A stretch of 64,000 nt of DNA from Thioclava nitratireducens (GCF_001940525.2 NZ_CP019437.1:3397501-3461500); one strand, 5' to 3'. Positions 26,042 to 36,135 are shown, numbered from the stretch's first letter. Numbers and translations are program-made. Notes: a model not told the origin generated them from the letters alone.

Positions 26042-28813
26042 GTGACCAGCATGACAGAAACCGCCCCGGCATCGACCGGGGCGCCCCTCCTTCTGGATCA
26101 GCAGCGTCTGTTCGACGCGCTCGACGCCGCAACCTCCGGTGCAAGCGATCCCAAGGACATCCGGACCGCGACGGTGAACTTCCTCACCGAGGAGCGCCGC
26201 GCCGCCACCGCTGCGATCGAGGCTGATTTCGAGAGGCACCCGCGCGCGGCGCGCGACACGGTCGAAGCCTATGCCCAGATGACGGACGGGATCGTCCGGT
26301 CGGTGCTGCGCATCGCGACGACGCGTCTGCATCCAAGCGGCATCCGCACCGAGGCAGAGCGTTTCGCGGTGCTCGCCGTGGGCGGCTATGGCCGCGCCGA
26401 GATGGCGCCACATTCCGATGTCGATCTGCTCTTCCTCACCCCTTACAAGGTCACCCCCTGGGCCGAGAGCGTCATCGAGTCGATGCTCTACATGCTCTGG
26501 GATCTGAAGCTGAAGGTCGGTCATTCGTCTCGGACGCTCGACGATTGCATCCGGCTCGGGCGCGAGGACATCACGATCCGCACCGCACTTCTGGAGCATC
26601 GCTGCGTCGGCGGCGACGATAAGCTGGCCGAGGCGCTGTCGCTGCGCCTTCACCACGACCTTTTCGAGGGGACCGAGGCCGAGTTCATCGAGGCCAAGCT
26701 TGAGGAACGCTCGCAACGCCACCGCCGGCAGGGCGGGCAGCGCTACGTGCTCGAACCGAACGTGAAAGAGGGCAAGGGGGGCCTGCGCGACCTGCAGACC
26801 CTCTACTGGATCGGCAAATACATCCATCATGTGGGCCGCGCCCGCGAATTGATGGAGATCGGGGCATTTTCGCCCGAGGAATACGAGACCTTCCACGAGG
26901 CCGAGAATTACCTCTGGGCGGTGCGTTGTCACCTGCATCTGATCTCCGGCCGCGCTTCGGATCAGCTGACCTTCGACATGCAGGTCGAGGTGGCCGAGCG
27001 CATGGGCTATCGCGATCTGGCGGGCCGCCGCGCGGTAGAGGTCTTCATGCAGGATTACTTCCGCCACGCGACCGCCGTGGGCGACGTGACCCGCATCTTC
27101 CTGACCAAGCTCGAAGCGCAGCACGTCAAAAGCGCGCCGATGCTGACGCGGATTTTCCGCCGGCGACGCAAGCTGAAGGCCCCCTATTGCGAAGAGAACG
27201 GACGCATCAACGTGGCCGACGAGAAGGCCTTCCTCTCCGATCCGGTCAACCTGCTGCGCCTCTTCGAAGAGGGGCTGCGCTCGGGGATGCTGATCCACCC
27301 TGACGCGATGCGGCTCGTCTCGGCCAATCTAGACCTGATCGACGACAAGGTGCGCACCAATCGCGAGGCGCAGCGTATTTTCCTCGATCTGCTCCTGAAG
27401 CACGGCAACCCGGAACGCGCGCTGCGCCGGATGAACGAGCTGGGCGTGCTGGCCGCCTTCATCCCCGAATTCGAGCCGATTGTCGCGATGATGCAGTTCA
27501 ACATGTATCACAGCTACACCGTGGATGAGCACACGATACAGGTCGTCTCGACGCTGGCACAGATCGAGCGCAAGGAGCTGGTGGAGGATCTGCCGCTCTC
27601 GTCGCATATTCTCGAAGAAGGCATCAATCGCAAGGTTCTCTATGTCGCGCTGCTGGTGCATGACATCGGCAAGGGACGCCCCGAAGATCACTCGATCCTC
27701 GGCGCGAAGATCGCCCGCAAGGTAGCGCCGCGGCTGGGGTTGAACCCAGAGGAATGCGACACCGTCGAATGGCTGGTGCGCCATCACCTTCTGATGTCCG
27801 ACGTGGCGCAGAAACGCGACCTGTCGGACCCGCGCACGATCCGCGATTTCGCCAAGCGCGTGAAGTCGCGCAAGCGACTCGACCTGCTGACGGTGCTGAC
27901 GGTCTGTGACATTCGCGGCGTCGGCCCGAACGTGTGGAACAACTGGAAAGCGACGCTGCTGCGCAAGCTGCATTCCGAGACCGCGATGGCGTTGGAGCAC
28001 GGGCTGGAAGCGGTCAATCGCGAGCAGCGTACCGACGAGGCCAAACGTGCCCTGCGCGAAGTGCTGGAGGCGCAGGACGACTGGGACAAGACCCGCATCC
28101 GCGCCGAGCTCGCCCGCCATTACCCGCCCTACTGGCAGGCGCTCGCCACGGTCAATCACGAGATCTTCGCGCGGCTGCTGCGCGATCTGGGCGATAACGA
28201 GATCCGTATCGACCTGCATCCCGATGACGATCACGACGCGACCCGCGTCAGCTTCGCTCTCGCCGATCACCCCGGCATCTTCTCCCGGCTCTCCGGCGCG
28301 CTGGCGCTGGTCGGCGCGAACGTGGTCGATGCGCGCACCTATACCTCGAAGGACGGCTACGCGACCGCCGTCTTCTGGGTTCAGGATGCCGAGGGCCATC
28401 CCTACGAGGCCTCGAAACTGACCCGCCTGCGCGGGATGATCGAGAAGACGCTGAAAGGCGAGGTCGTCGCCCGCGAGGCGCTCAAGGATCGCGACAAGCT
28501 CAAGAAGCGTGAGCGCGAATTCAAGTTCCCGACCCATATCACCATCGACAACGAGGGATCGGATATCTACACGATCATCGAAGTCGATACCCGCGACCGG
28601 CCCGGCCTTCTCTACGACCTGACCCGGGCGCTGGCATCGAACAATATCTCGATCTCCTCGGCGGTGATCGCCACCTATGGCGCGCAGGTCGTGGACAGCT
28701 TCTACGTGAAAGACATGTTCGGCCTGAAACTCCATTCCAAATCGCGCCAGGAAGCTCTCGAGAAGAAGCTGATGGACGCGATTGCCTCGGGCGCGAAACG
28801 GGCGGGCAACTAA
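26042..28813 (+). CDS. glnD: [Protein-PII] uridylyltransferase / uridylyl-removing enzyme
   Basis: A 923-residue bifunctional nitrogen-status sensor that uridylylates PII proteins when glutamine is low and removes UMP when it is high. Visible are the nucleotidyltransferase core LAVGGYGRAEMAPHSDVDLLFL (in parts: GGYGRAEMAP, SDVDLLFL), the PII-UTase linker, an HD domain (LLVHDIGKGRPEDHS), and two ACT domains near residues 730-810 and 845-920 (ADHPGIFSRLSGAL, RDRPGLLYDLTRAL). A GTG at 26042 fits the upstream GGGACGAG; the ATG nine bases later has no site. murJ begins one base after its stop. Confidence 0.96.
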   Translation: MTSMTETAPASTGAPLLLDQQRLFDALDAATSGASDPKDIRTATVNFLTEERRAATAAIEADFERHPRAARDTVEAYAQMTDGIVRSVLRIATTRLHPSGIRTEAERFAVLAVGGYGRAEMAPHSDVDLLFLTPYKVTPWAESVIESMLYMLWDLKLKVGHSSRTLDDCIRLGREDITIRTALLEHRCVGGDDKLAEALSLRLHHDLFEGTEAEFIEAKLEERSQRHRRQGGQRYVLEPNVKEGKGGLRDLQTLYWIGKYIHHVGRARELMEIGAFSPEEYETFHEAENYLWAVRCHLHLISGRASDQLTFDMQVEVAERMGYRDLAGRRAVEVFMQDYFRHATAVGDVTRIFLTKLEAQHVKSAPMLTRIFRRRRKLKAPYCEENGRINVADEKAFLSDPVNLLRLFEEGLRSGMLIHPDAMRLVSANLDLIDDKVRTNREAQRIFLDLLLKHGNPERALRRMNELGVLAAFIPEFEPIVAMMQFNMYHSYTVDEHTIQVVSTLAQIERKELVEDLPLSSHILEEGINRKVLYVALLVHDIGKGRPEDHSILGAKIARKVAPRLGLNPEECDTVEWLVRHHLLMSDVAQKRDLSDPRTIRDFAKRVKSRKRLDLLTVLTVCDIRGVGPNVWNNWKATLLRKLHSETAMALEHGLEAVNREQRTDEAKRALREVLEAQDDWDKTRIRAELARHYPPYWQALATVNHEIFARLLRDLGDNEIRIDLHPDDDHDATRVSFALADHPGIFSRLSGALALVGANVVDARTYTSKDGYATAVFWVQDAEGHPYEASKLTRLRGMIEKTLKGEVVAREALKDRDKLKKREREFKFPTHITIDNEGSDIYTIIEVDTRDRPGLLYDLTRALASNNISISSAVIATYGAQVVDSFYVKDMFGLKLHSKSRQEALEKKLMDAIASGAKRAGN

Positions 28814-28814
28814 T

Positions 28815-30368
28815 ATGAAACCAATCCGGCTGGTGCGCGGCTTCCTCACGGTGGGCGGCTGGACCATGGCGAGCCGCATCCTCGGCTTTGCGCGCGACAT
28901 GATGATCGCGGCCTATCTCGGTGCAGGCCCGGTGGCGGAGGCCTTCCTCGTGGCCTTCTCGCTACCGAACCTGTTTCGCCGTTTCTTCGCGGAAGGCGCG
29001 TTCAACACCGCCTTCATCCCGATCTTCTCGAAGAAGCTGGAGGGCGGCGAGGACGCGCAGGGCTTCGCGCGCGAGGCAATGGGCGGCTTGGCCTCGGTGC
29101 TGATCGTGCTGACACTGGTGGCTTCGGCGGCAATGCCGTGGCTGGTGCTGGCGATGGCCTCGGGCTTCGCGGGCGATGAGCGGTTCGCCATCGCCACGAG
29201 CTATGGCCGGATCGCCTTCCCCTACATCCTCTTCATCTCGCTCAGCGCGCTTCTGTCGGGCGTGCTGAACGCCGCCGGTCACTTCGCCGCTGCCGCCGCG
29301 GCACCCGTGCTGCTGAACGTCACCTTCGTCATCGCGATGCTGATGGCCGATCAGGCCGGCTGGCCGGTGGGCGATGCGCTGGCCTGGGCCGTGCCCGTCG
29401 CGGGCGTGGCGCAACTGGCGCTGGTCTGGGCCGCGGCATGGCGGGCGGGCTACAAGATCGTGCCGAAACGCCCGCGCCTCTCTCCCGACATGAAACGCCT
29501 CGTTCGGATCGCGATCCCAGCGATGCTCGCGGGCGGCGTGGTGCAGGTGAACCTGCTGGTGGGCCGTCAGGTCGCCTCGCATTTCGACGGCGCGATCGCG
29601 TGGCTGAACTATGCCGATCGGCTCTATCAGTTGCCGCTGGGCGTCGTGGGCATCGCGATCGGCGTGGTTCTGCTGCCCGACCTGTCTCGTCGCTTGCGCG
29701 GCGGCGACACGGCCGGCAGCCGCTATTCCTTTTCGCGTGCGGGAGAGTTCGCGCTCCTCTTCACCGTCGGCCCCGCCGTAGCGCTGCTGGTGGCAGCCCA
29801 GCCCATCGTCTCGGTCCTGTTCGAGCGCGGCCAGTTCATCCACGAGGACACCATTGCCACGGCCTGGGCCACCGCGATCTACGGCCTCGGCCTGCCCGCC
29901 TTCGTGCTGCAAAAGGTTCTGCAGCCCTTGTATTTCGCCCGCGAGAACACGCGCACGCCGTTCAACTACGCGCTCGTCGCGATGGTGGTGAATGCGGTGT
30001 TGGCGATCGGGCTGTCCTTCGTGATCGGCTACCTTGCGGCGGCCGTCGGAACGACGCTCGCCGCCTGGGCGATGGTCGCGCAGCTTTGGCTCGGCGCACG
30101 CCCGATGGGGGAAGCCGCGAGCTTCGATCACCGTTTCTACCGCCGCCTGCCCCGCATCGTGATCGCGGCGCTGGTGATGGGCGCTGCGATCTGGGCGGTG
30201 ACCTGGGCGGTGCCGGGCGCATTCGCCGTGCCGGGCCTACGTGCGCTGGCGCTACTGGGGCTCGTGCTGTTCGGGATGGTCGTCTATTTCGGCACGGCCA
30301 TCGCGATCGGTGCGATGCATATGGCCGATCTGAAAGGTGCGATGCGGCGCGGTCCGGGCGGGGCGTAA
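28815..30368 (+). CDS. murJ: Lipid II flippase MurJ
   Basis: A 517-residue polytopic protein of the MurJ/MviN MOP superfamily that flips lipid II across the inner membrane. About 14 hydrophobic segments are visible. Family blocks include GGWTMASRILGFARDMMIAAYLGAGP (in parts: SRILGFARDMMIAAYLG), SLPNLFRRFFAEGAFNTAFIP (RRFFAEGAF) and FARENTRTPFNYA. It starts one base after the glnD stop, so the two are translationally coupled. Confidence 0.96.
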   Translation: MKPIRLVRGFLTVGGWTMASRILGFARDMMIAAYLGAGPVAEAFLVAFSLPNLFRRFFAEGAFNTAFIPIFSKKLEGGEDAQGFAREAMGGLASVLIVLTLVASAAMPWLVLAMASGFAGDERFAIATSYGRIAFPYILFISLSALLSGVLNAAGHFAAAAAAPVLLNVTFVIAMLMADQAGWPVGDALAWAVPVAGVAQLALVWAAAWRAGYKIVPKRPRLSPDMKRLVRIAIPAMLAGGVVQVNLLVGRQVASHFDGAIAWLNYADRLYQLPLGVVGIAIGVVLLPDLSRRLRGGDTAGSRYSFSRAGEFALLFTVGPAVALLVAAQPIVSVLFERGQFIHEDTIATAWATAIYGLGLPAFVLQKVLQPLYFARENTRTPFNYALVAMVVNAVLAIGLSFVIGYLAAAVGTTLAAWAMVAQLWLGARPMGEAASFDHRFYRRLPRIVIAALVMGAAIWAVTWAVPGAFAVPGLRALALLGLVLFGMVVYFGTAIAIGAMHMADLKGAMRRGPGGA

Positions 30369-30502
30369 GGGCCGCGCCCGACCCTTGGGTGGCACTTTAA
30401 TCCGTCTCTCGCTGGGCGCTTTATCTCTCATGCCCGACGGCCGCTAATGCCTGCGCCGACTTCGCCAATGCGCCCTCCCGGTGGGAGGGTCGGGCGCGGC
30501 CC
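30369..30502. repeat. 17-bp inverted repeat in the murJ / rhomboid gap
   Basis: GGGCCGCGCCCGACCCT at 30369-30385 is the exact reverse complement of 30486-30502. The arms are 100 bases apart and lie between convergent genes, so each transcript could form a long-range hairpin past its stop. No gene is seen between the arms. Confidence 0.75.
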
Positions 30503-30530
30503 GGGGCTAGTCGCCCCTGGCCAGGAAGGC

Positions 30531-31217
30531 TCACCGACGCCGCAGCCGCTGCAACGTCCGCTGCATTCCGCCGGGCGCCACGAAGAAGCTCAGCACGAAG
30601 CCTGCCACGAACCCGACGATATCCGCGATCCAGTCGGGCCGCGCGCCGAAGATCATCGCAAACAGCAGCTGAATGCCCATCAGTGCGCCGATCAACGAGA
30701 AGGCCCGGAACTGGTTCGCATTTTCCTGCCCCAGTCGCGTCCACAGAATCCATGTGAACGCCCCGATCAGCCCGTAATCGCCGGGATAGCCGCCATAGAG
30801 CCCGATCTGCGTAAAGGGCAGCGCCGCATAGACAAGCGCGCCAAGGATCGTCGCCCCGAAGAAGACGATCGCCACGGCGAGGCCCGAGAACACCTCGCCC
30901 ACCATCTTGCCCAGCGCCAAGAGGAACACGAGCACGAAGATCGCCTGAGTCACCGAAGCGTTGACGAACGGATAGGTCAGAATTCGCATCATCTGCTCCG
31001 GCGGATATTGCCCGGTCTGGACCATCGCGCGCATCACCTGCGGCGAGAAGGCGAATTTCTGCAGCGCGTCGAGCCGCCAGCCCGCCGCCTGCGCCCCGCC
31101 GATCAGCCCCGACTGGCCCATCGCGAAGAACAGCTCCGTCGCGATGATCGGCAGCGCCAGAAGCCAGACCACTGGCGGCAGCGGGTTCATCGGGTGTTCG
31201 TCATAGCCGTCGCGCAT
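30531..31217 (-). CDS. Rhomboid-fold membrane protein lacking catalytic residues
   Basis: A 228-residue polytopic protein with the six-segment rhomboid layout. Two landmarks locate the normally catalytic sites. The TM4 motif, usually GxSG followed by a GLxGA turn, is [13 protein letters not shown] here, with Pro where Ser is expected. The TM6 motif, usually AHxxGFxxG, is [15 protein letters not shown], with Asp for His. It therefore looks like a pseudo-rhomboid, possibly a chaperone-like or trafficking protein rather than a protease. Start 31217 has CAGGAG. Confidence 0.8.
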   Translation of the reverse strand: MRDGYDEHPMNPLPPVVWLLALPIIATELFFAMGQSGLIGGAQAAGWRLDALQKFAFSPQVMRAMVQTGQYPPEQMMRILTYPFVNASVTQAIFVLVFLLALGKMVGEVFSGLAVAIVFFGATILGALVYAALPFTQIGLYGGYPGDYGLIGAFTWILWTRLGQENANQFRAFSLIGALMGIQLLFAMIFGARPDWIADIVGFVAGFVLSFFVAPGGMQRTLQRLRRR

Positions 31218-31345
31218 TAATGGTCTCCTGCTCGCGGGCTCAGTTGCGCCCTTTGCGCTTTAGCGATAAGCGAGCGGAGAGCGGATTTCCACCCCGGGAG
31301 ATCCTCAATGGCGGGCTTCCACCCCCCGCAGATCAGGAGCATCAG

Positions 31346-32386
31346 ATGAGCGAGCAAGCGCAACCCCTCAACGCCAATTTCAAACCGCGGATCTTCTCCG
31401 GCATCCAGCCCTCGGGCGGGCTTACGCTGGGCAACTATCTGGGCGCGCTCAAGCGCTTCGCCCAGAAGCAGGACGAAGGAATCGAGACGATCTACTGCCT
31501 CGTCGACCTACACGCGATCACGGTCTGGCAAGAGCCCGAGGCGCTGCGCCGCAACACCCGCGAGGCAGCTGCCGCCTTCATCGCCTCGGGCGTCGACCCG
31601 AAACGCTCGATCCTGTTCAACCAATCGCAAGTGTCGGCCCATGCCGAACTGGCCTGGGCGCTGAACTGCGTCGCGCGTCTGGGCTGGATGAACCGGATGA
31701 CCCAGTTCAAGGACAAGGCGGGCAAGAATGCCGAGAAGGCCTCGCTGGGCCTCTATGCCTATCCCGCCCTGATGGCCGCCGACATCCTGCTATATCACGC
31801 GACGATGGTGCCGGTGGGCGAGGATCAGAAGCAGCACGTCGAATTGACCCGCGACATTGCGGCCAAGTTCAACCACGACTACGGGACCGAGTTCTTTCCC
31901 TCCCCCGAGCCGCTGATCGAAGGCGCCGCTACCCGGGTGATGTCCCTGCGCGACGGCACCAAGAAGATGTCGAAATCCGACCCCTCGGACGCGAGCCGCA
32001 TCAACCTGACCGACGATGCCGACACGATCGCCAAGAAGATTCGCAAGGCCGTGACCGACCCCGAGCCCCTGCCCTCCGAGATCGAGGGGCTCAAGGACCG
32101 AGCCGAGGCGCGCAACCTCGTGAACATCTACGCCGCGCTGGCCGACATGACGCCGACCCAAGTGCTGGGCGAATATGGCGGCGAGGGCTTCGGCAAGTTC
32201 AAACCGGCGCTGGCGGAGCTCGCAGTCGCGAAGCTCGCCCCGATCTCGGACGAGATGACCCGGCTGATGAACGACCCTTGCGAGATCGACAATATCCTGG
32301 GCGATGGCGCAAACCGGGCCGACGAGATCGCGCAGCCGATCCTGGGCCAGACGCTCGAGATCATGGGAATGATCCGCTCGCGTTAA
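31346..32386 (+). CDS. trpS: Tryptophanyl-tRNA synthetase
   Basis: A 346-residue class I aminoacyl-tRNA synthetase charging tRNA-Trp. [19 protein letters not shown] carries the HIGH-equivalent motif and [10 protein letters not shown] the KMSKS loop; [17 protein letters not shown] [18 protein letters not shown] is the Trp-specific block. ATG 31346 has CAGGAG; an earlier in-frame start lacks a site. Length is normal. The gene is followed by a long repeat region. Confidence 0.97.
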   Translation: MSEQAQPLNANFKPRIFSGIQPSGGLTLGNYLGALKRFAQKQDEGIETIYCLVDLHAITVWQEPEALRRNTREAAAAFIASGVDPKRSILFNQSQVSAHAELAWALNCVARLGWMNRMTQFKDKAGKNAEKASLGLYAYPALMAADILLYHATMVPVGEDQKQHVELTRDIAAKFNHDYGTEFFPSPEPLIEGAATRVMSLRDGTKKMSKSDPSDASRINLTDDADTIAKKIRKAVTDPEPLPSEIEGLKDRAEARNLVNIYAALADMTPTQVLGEYGGEGFGKFKPALAELAVAKLAPISDEMTRLMNDPCEIDNILGDGANRADEIAQPILGQTLEIMGMIRSR

Positions 32387-32396
32387 GCGTCGAGAA

Positions 32397-32569
32397 CGGG
32401 GGCTCTGCCCCCGGTCGCCGGAGAGCGACAAAACCAAAGGAAGAGGGGGCGCTGCCCCCTCGGGCTATCGCCCTCCCCCCGGGATATTTCGCCCAAGCCG
32501 AAACGGATCTTCCTCTTGATGGAAATATCGCGGGGGAGGCGCGCACGCGCCGGGGGCGGAGCCCCCCTT
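32397..32569. repeat. Dispersed palindromic repeat, copy 4 (compound)
   Basis: Three mini-hairpins (GGGGGCTCTGCCCCC at 32398, GGGGGCGCTGCCCCC at 32445, GGGGGCGGAGCCCCC near 32552) flank a core of CCCCCCGGGATATTTC (about 32475-32490) and inverted GAAATATCGCGGGGG (32522-32536). This explains most of the 285 bases between trpS and the amidotransferase gene. Confidence 0.75.
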
Positions 32570-32671
32570 CGCGCCTTCCGGTCGCGATCCGGCGAACCAG
32601 CCGCGCCCCCCTTGCCGCCGCTCACGGCCCGCACTACGCTTCGTCAACAAGAGCTTACGAGCGGACCTCCC

Positions 32672-33370
32672 ATGCGTATCGGCATTCTCCAAACCGGCCA
32701 ATCCCCCGACGTTCTGCGCGACAAGGCGGGCGATTATCCCGACATGTTCGAAGCCCTGCTCGCCGGGCGCGGCCTCGAATTCCAACGCTACGACGTCGAG
32801 CATATGCACTTCCCGAAAGACGTGCATGAATGCGACGGCTGGCTGATCACCGGCTCCCGTCACGGCGCCTACGAGGATCATCCCTTCATCAAGCCACTCG
32901 AGACGTTCATCCGCGACGCCCATGCCGAGAAGGTGCCGATGGTTGGCATCTGTTTCGGCCACCAAATCATCGCGCAGGCGCTTGGCGGCAAGGTCGAGAA
33001 ATTCTCCGGCGGCTGGGCCGTAGGCCCGCAGGATTACGATTTCGGCGGCGAGGTGATCGCACTCAACGCGTGGCATCAGGATCAGGTGACCGAGCTGCCG
33101 CCGGGTGCGACACCGATTGCGGGCAATGATTTCTGCGCCTATCCAGCGCTTACCTATGGCGACACGATCTTCACCGTTCAGCCCCATCCCGAGTTTCGCG
33201 ACGAATTCGTGGAAGGGTTGATGGACACACGCGGGCGCGGCGTCGTGCCCGACGAGTTGATGGAGGCGGCCCGCACGCGGCTGGGCCGGCCCAACGGCGC
33301 GCCCCGGATCGCCGAGCGCATCGCCGATTTCTTCCTCAAGACAAGGGTGCCCGCGCACCCGGAAAGCTGA
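32672..33370 (+). CDS. Class I glutamine amidotransferase (GATase1) protein
   Basis: A 232-residue stand-alone GATase1. The Cys nucleophile is in VGICFGHQIIAQALGG, and the His-Glu partners are in VQPHPEF. This is the GMP-synthase-like type (as YfeJ), not the PuuD peptidase-C26 type. It starts the operon with the GS-like ligase and the FAD oxidase. It may supply ammonia or hydrolyse a gamma-glutamyl amide in that pathway; both are inference. Confidence 0.88.
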   Translation: MRIGILQTGQSPDVLRDKAGDYPDMFEALLAGRGLEFQRYDVEHMHFPKDVHECDGWLITGSRHGAYEDHPFIKPLETFIRDAHAEKVPMVGICFGHQIIAQALGGKVEKFSGGWAVGPQDYDFGGEVIALNAWHQDQVTELPPGATPIAGNDFCAYPALTYGDTIFTVQPHPEFRDEFVEGLMDTRGRGVVPDELMEAARTRLGRPNGAPRIAERIADFFLKTRVPAHPES

Positions 33371-33373
33371 CCG

Positions 33374-34738
33374 ATGAGCGACATGAAGGACTGGACCGAC
33401 CGCATCCCGCAAGCCGCACGCGATTACATCGAGGGTCGGCGTCTCGACGAGGTTGAATGCATTGTCGCCGATATAGCAGGGGTCGCGCGCGGCAAGGCGA
33501 TGCCCGCGTCGAAATTCAAGTTCCAGGATCGCTTCTTCCTGCCGAACTCGATCTTCCTGCAGACGATCACCGGCGAGTGGACTGACAACCCCTCGGGCGC
33601 CTTCACCGAGCCGGACATGATCCTGACGCCCGATTTCTCGACCGCGACGGCCGCGCCCTGGACGGCGGACTGGACCTTGCAGATCATCCACGACGTCGAG
33701 GACCAGCAGGGCAACCCGGTGCCGATCGCCCCACGCAACGTGCTCAAGCGTGTGCTTTCGCTTTACGAGGCCGAGGGCTGGGTGCCGGTCGTCGCCCCCG
33801 AAATGGAATTCTTCCTCGTTGCACGTAATGTGGATCCGAACCAGCCGATCATCCCGCCGATGGGGCGGTCTGGTCGTCGCGCGGCCGCCAAGCAGGCCTA
33901 TTCGATGTCGGCGGTCGATGAATACGGCAAGGTCATCGACGATATCTACGACTTCGCCGAGCTTCAGGGTTTCGAGATCGACGGCATCTTGCAGGAAGGC
34001 GGTGCCGGGCAGATCGAGATCAACCTCGCCCATGGCGACCCGGTCGAACTCGCCGACCAGATCTTCTACTTCAAGCGGCTGATCCGCGAGGCCGCCCTGC
34101 GTCAGGATTGCTTTGCCACCTTCATGGCGAAGCCGATCGAGGGCGAGCCGGGCTCGGCCATGCATATCCACCAATCGGTGATCGACACGAAGACCGGCGA
34201 GAACATCTTCTCGGACGAGAAGGGCGGCGAGACGGAGGCCTTCCTGCATTGCATCGCGGGGCTTCAGACGCACCTGCCCGCGGTGATCGCGCTGCTGGCG
34301 CCCTACGTGAACAGCTATCGCCGCTACGTCCCGGATTTCGCGGCCCCGATCAATCTTGAATGGGGCCGTGACAACCGCACGACGGGCCTGCGCGTGCCGA
34401 TCTCCGGCCCAGCGGCGCGGCGGATCGAGAACCGTCTCGCGGGAATGGACTGCAACCCCTATCTCGGGCTCGCGGCCTCGCTCGCTTGCGCTTATCTGGG
34501 CCTCAAGGAAAAGCAGATGCCGAAGCCCGAATGCCTGGGCGACGCCTATATGTCGGCCGAAGACGTGCCGGTGAATCTGGGCGATGCGCTCGATCTGTTC
34601 TCGGAAAGTGCCCCGATCCGCGACGTGCTGGGGCCGGAATTCTGCGCCGTCTACGAGGCCGTGAAGCGCAACGAATACAAAGAGTTCCTACAGGTGATCT
34701 CGCCGTGGGAGCGCGAGCACCTGTTGATGAACGTGTGA
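33374..34738 (+). CDS. Glutamine-synthetase-like ligase (gamma-glutamylputrescine synthetase type)
   Basis: A 454-residue GS-fold enzyme without the adenylylation signature of GlnA. It has the GS beta-grasp start DEVECIVADIAGVARGKAMP, ATP/metal motifs PEMEFFLV, EGGAGQIEINL and GSAMHIHQSV, and NRTTGLRVPISGP. This layout fits PuuA-type enzymes that gamma-glutamylate putrescine or other amines. It starts 3 bases after the GATase gene, and the PuuB-like oxidase follows 4 bases later, supporting polyamine degradation. Confidence 0.88.
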   Translation: MSDMKDWTDRIPQAARDYIEGRRLDEVECIVADIAGVARGKAMPASKFKFQDRFFLPNSIFLQTITGEWTDNPSGAFTEPDMILTPDFSTATAAPWTADWTLQIIHDVEDQQGNPVPIAPRNVLKRVLSLYEAEGWVPVVAPEMEFFLVARNVDPNQPIIPPMGRSGRRAAAKQAYSMSAVDEYGKVIDDIYDFAELQGFEIDGILQEGGAGQIEINLAHGDPVELADQIFYFKRLIREAALRQDCFATFMAKPIEGEPGSAMHIHQSVIDTKTGENIFSDEKGGETEAFLHCIAGLQTHLPAVIALLAPYVNSYRRYVPDFAAPINLEWGRDNRTTGLRVPISGPAARRIENRLAGMDCNPYLGLAASLACAYLGLKEKQMPKPECLGDAYMSAEDVPVNLGDALDLFSESAPIRDVLGPEFCAVYEAVKRNEYKEFLQVISPWEREHLLMNV

Positions 34739-34742
34739 TGCG

Positions 34743-36044
34743 ATGAACCTGCTCTTCGCCAATGACCGCAAGGGCGAGCACGCGCCGAGCTATTACGCGG
34801 CGACCGCGCTGACCGACCGGCGCTGGCCCGCGTTGACGGGCCGCCACCGGGCGGATGTCTGCGTGGTGGGCGGCGGCTTCACCGGCCTCTCGGCGGCGCT
34901 GCATCTGGCGGAAAAGGGCTATTCTGTGCGGCTGCTCGAGGCCCATCGCGTAGGCTTCGGGGCGTCGGGACGCAATGGCGGGCAGGTGGGCTCGGGCCAG
35001 CGGCTGGAGCAGGACGATCTGGAGAAAGCCCACGGCCCAGAAATGGCGCGCAGGCTTTGGGATATCGGAGGGGACGCGAAAGCGCTGATCCGCGACCTGA
35101 TCGCACGATACGAGATGGACGTGACCTTCCACCCCGGCATCGCCCATGCCTGCCGGACGCAATCCGAGGTCGCGCATTCCCACCACATGGCGGAGAAACT
35201 GGCCCGCGATTACGGCTACGATCAGGTGGAGCCGCTCTCCCGCGAGGCGCTGCACGCAATTCTGCCGTCGGAGGCCTATCTTGGCGGCGATATCGACCGG
35301 GGCGCAGGGCACCTGCATCCGCTGAACTTCGCCCAGGCCCTGGCGCTCGCTTGCGACAAGGCCGGCGTGGAAATCCACGAGGGTTCGCTCGTCCATCATA
35401 TCCGTCCCGGCGCGCCGGTGCGCGTGCAGACCGAGCATGGCCATATCGATGCCGATCATCTGATCTTCGCGGCCAATGGCTATCTTGGAAACCTCGCCCC
35501 GCGCGTGGCTTCGCATGTGATGCCGATCAACAATTTCATCGTCGCGACAGAGCCGCTGGGCCCGCGCGTGGCCCAAGTGCTGCGCGAGAATATCGCCGTG
35601 GCGGACACGAAATTCGTGGTGAATTACTGGCGGCTCTCTGACGATAACCGCCTGCTCTTCGGCGGCGGCGAGAGCTACGGCTACAGGTTCCCCGATATCG
35701 TGCAGACCGTGCGCAAGCCGATGCTGGAGGTCTACCCCTCCCTTGCCGATGTAAAGATCGACTACGCTTGGGGCGGCACGCTCGCCATCACCCGCACCCG
35801 GATGCCCTATTTCGCACGGCCTTTGAAAAACGCGTTCTCGGCCAGCGGCTTTTCCGGCCATGGCGTCGCGATGGGCACGATGGCGGGCAAGATCATGGCC
35901 GAGGCAGTCGCGGGCCAAGCCGAACGCTTCGACCTGATGGCCAGCCTCGACGTGCCGGGCTTCCCGGGAGGATCGCTCCTGCGCAGCCCGCTTCTGGTCG
36001 CCGCGATGACGTGGTTCTCGATGCGCGACAAACTGGGGATTTGA
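34743..36044 (+). CDS. FAD-dependent amine oxidoreductase (gamma-glutamylputrescine oxidase type)
   Basis: A 433-residue DAO-family flavoenzyme of the OrdL/PuuB group. Nucleotide binding is at VCVVGGGFTGLSAALHLAEKG; GFGASGRNGGQVGSGQ is the PuuB/OrdL block; GFSGHGVAMGTMAGKIMAEA closes the FAD site. PuuB oxidises gamma-glutamylputrescine to the aldehyde. Spacing of 4 bases from the GS-like gene indicates one transcript. The dehydrogenase and hydrolase that finish the Puu route are not in the window. Confidence 0.88.
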   Translation: MNLLFANDRKGEHAPSYYAATALTDRRWPALTGRHRADVCVVGGGFTGLSAALHLAEKGYSVRLLEAHRVGFGASGRNGGQVGSGQRLEQDDLEKAHGPEMARRLWDIGGDAKALIRDLIARYEMDVTFHPGIAHACRTQSEVAHSHHMAEKLARDYGYDQVEPLSREALHAILPSEAYLGGDIDRGAGHLHPLNFAQALALACDKAGVEIHEGSLVHHIRPGAPVRVQTEHGHIDADHLIFAANGYLGNLAPRVASHVMPINNFIVATEPLGPRVAQVLRENIAVADTKFVVNYWRLSDDNRLLFGGGESYGYRFPDIVQTVRKPMLEVYPSLADVKIDYAWGGTLAITRTRMPYFARPLKNAFSASGFSGHGVAMGTMAGKIMAEAVAGQAERFDLMASLDVPGFPGGSLLRSPLLVAAMTWFSMRDKLGI

Positions 36045-36135
36045 GCCGGTCTCGGTTTCGTCATGAAAAGGTCACTGGAGAATTCGCCCCCTGCAGTGTA
36101 AGTATTTCTGAAAGTCAGTTTCAGGATATCTTGCC

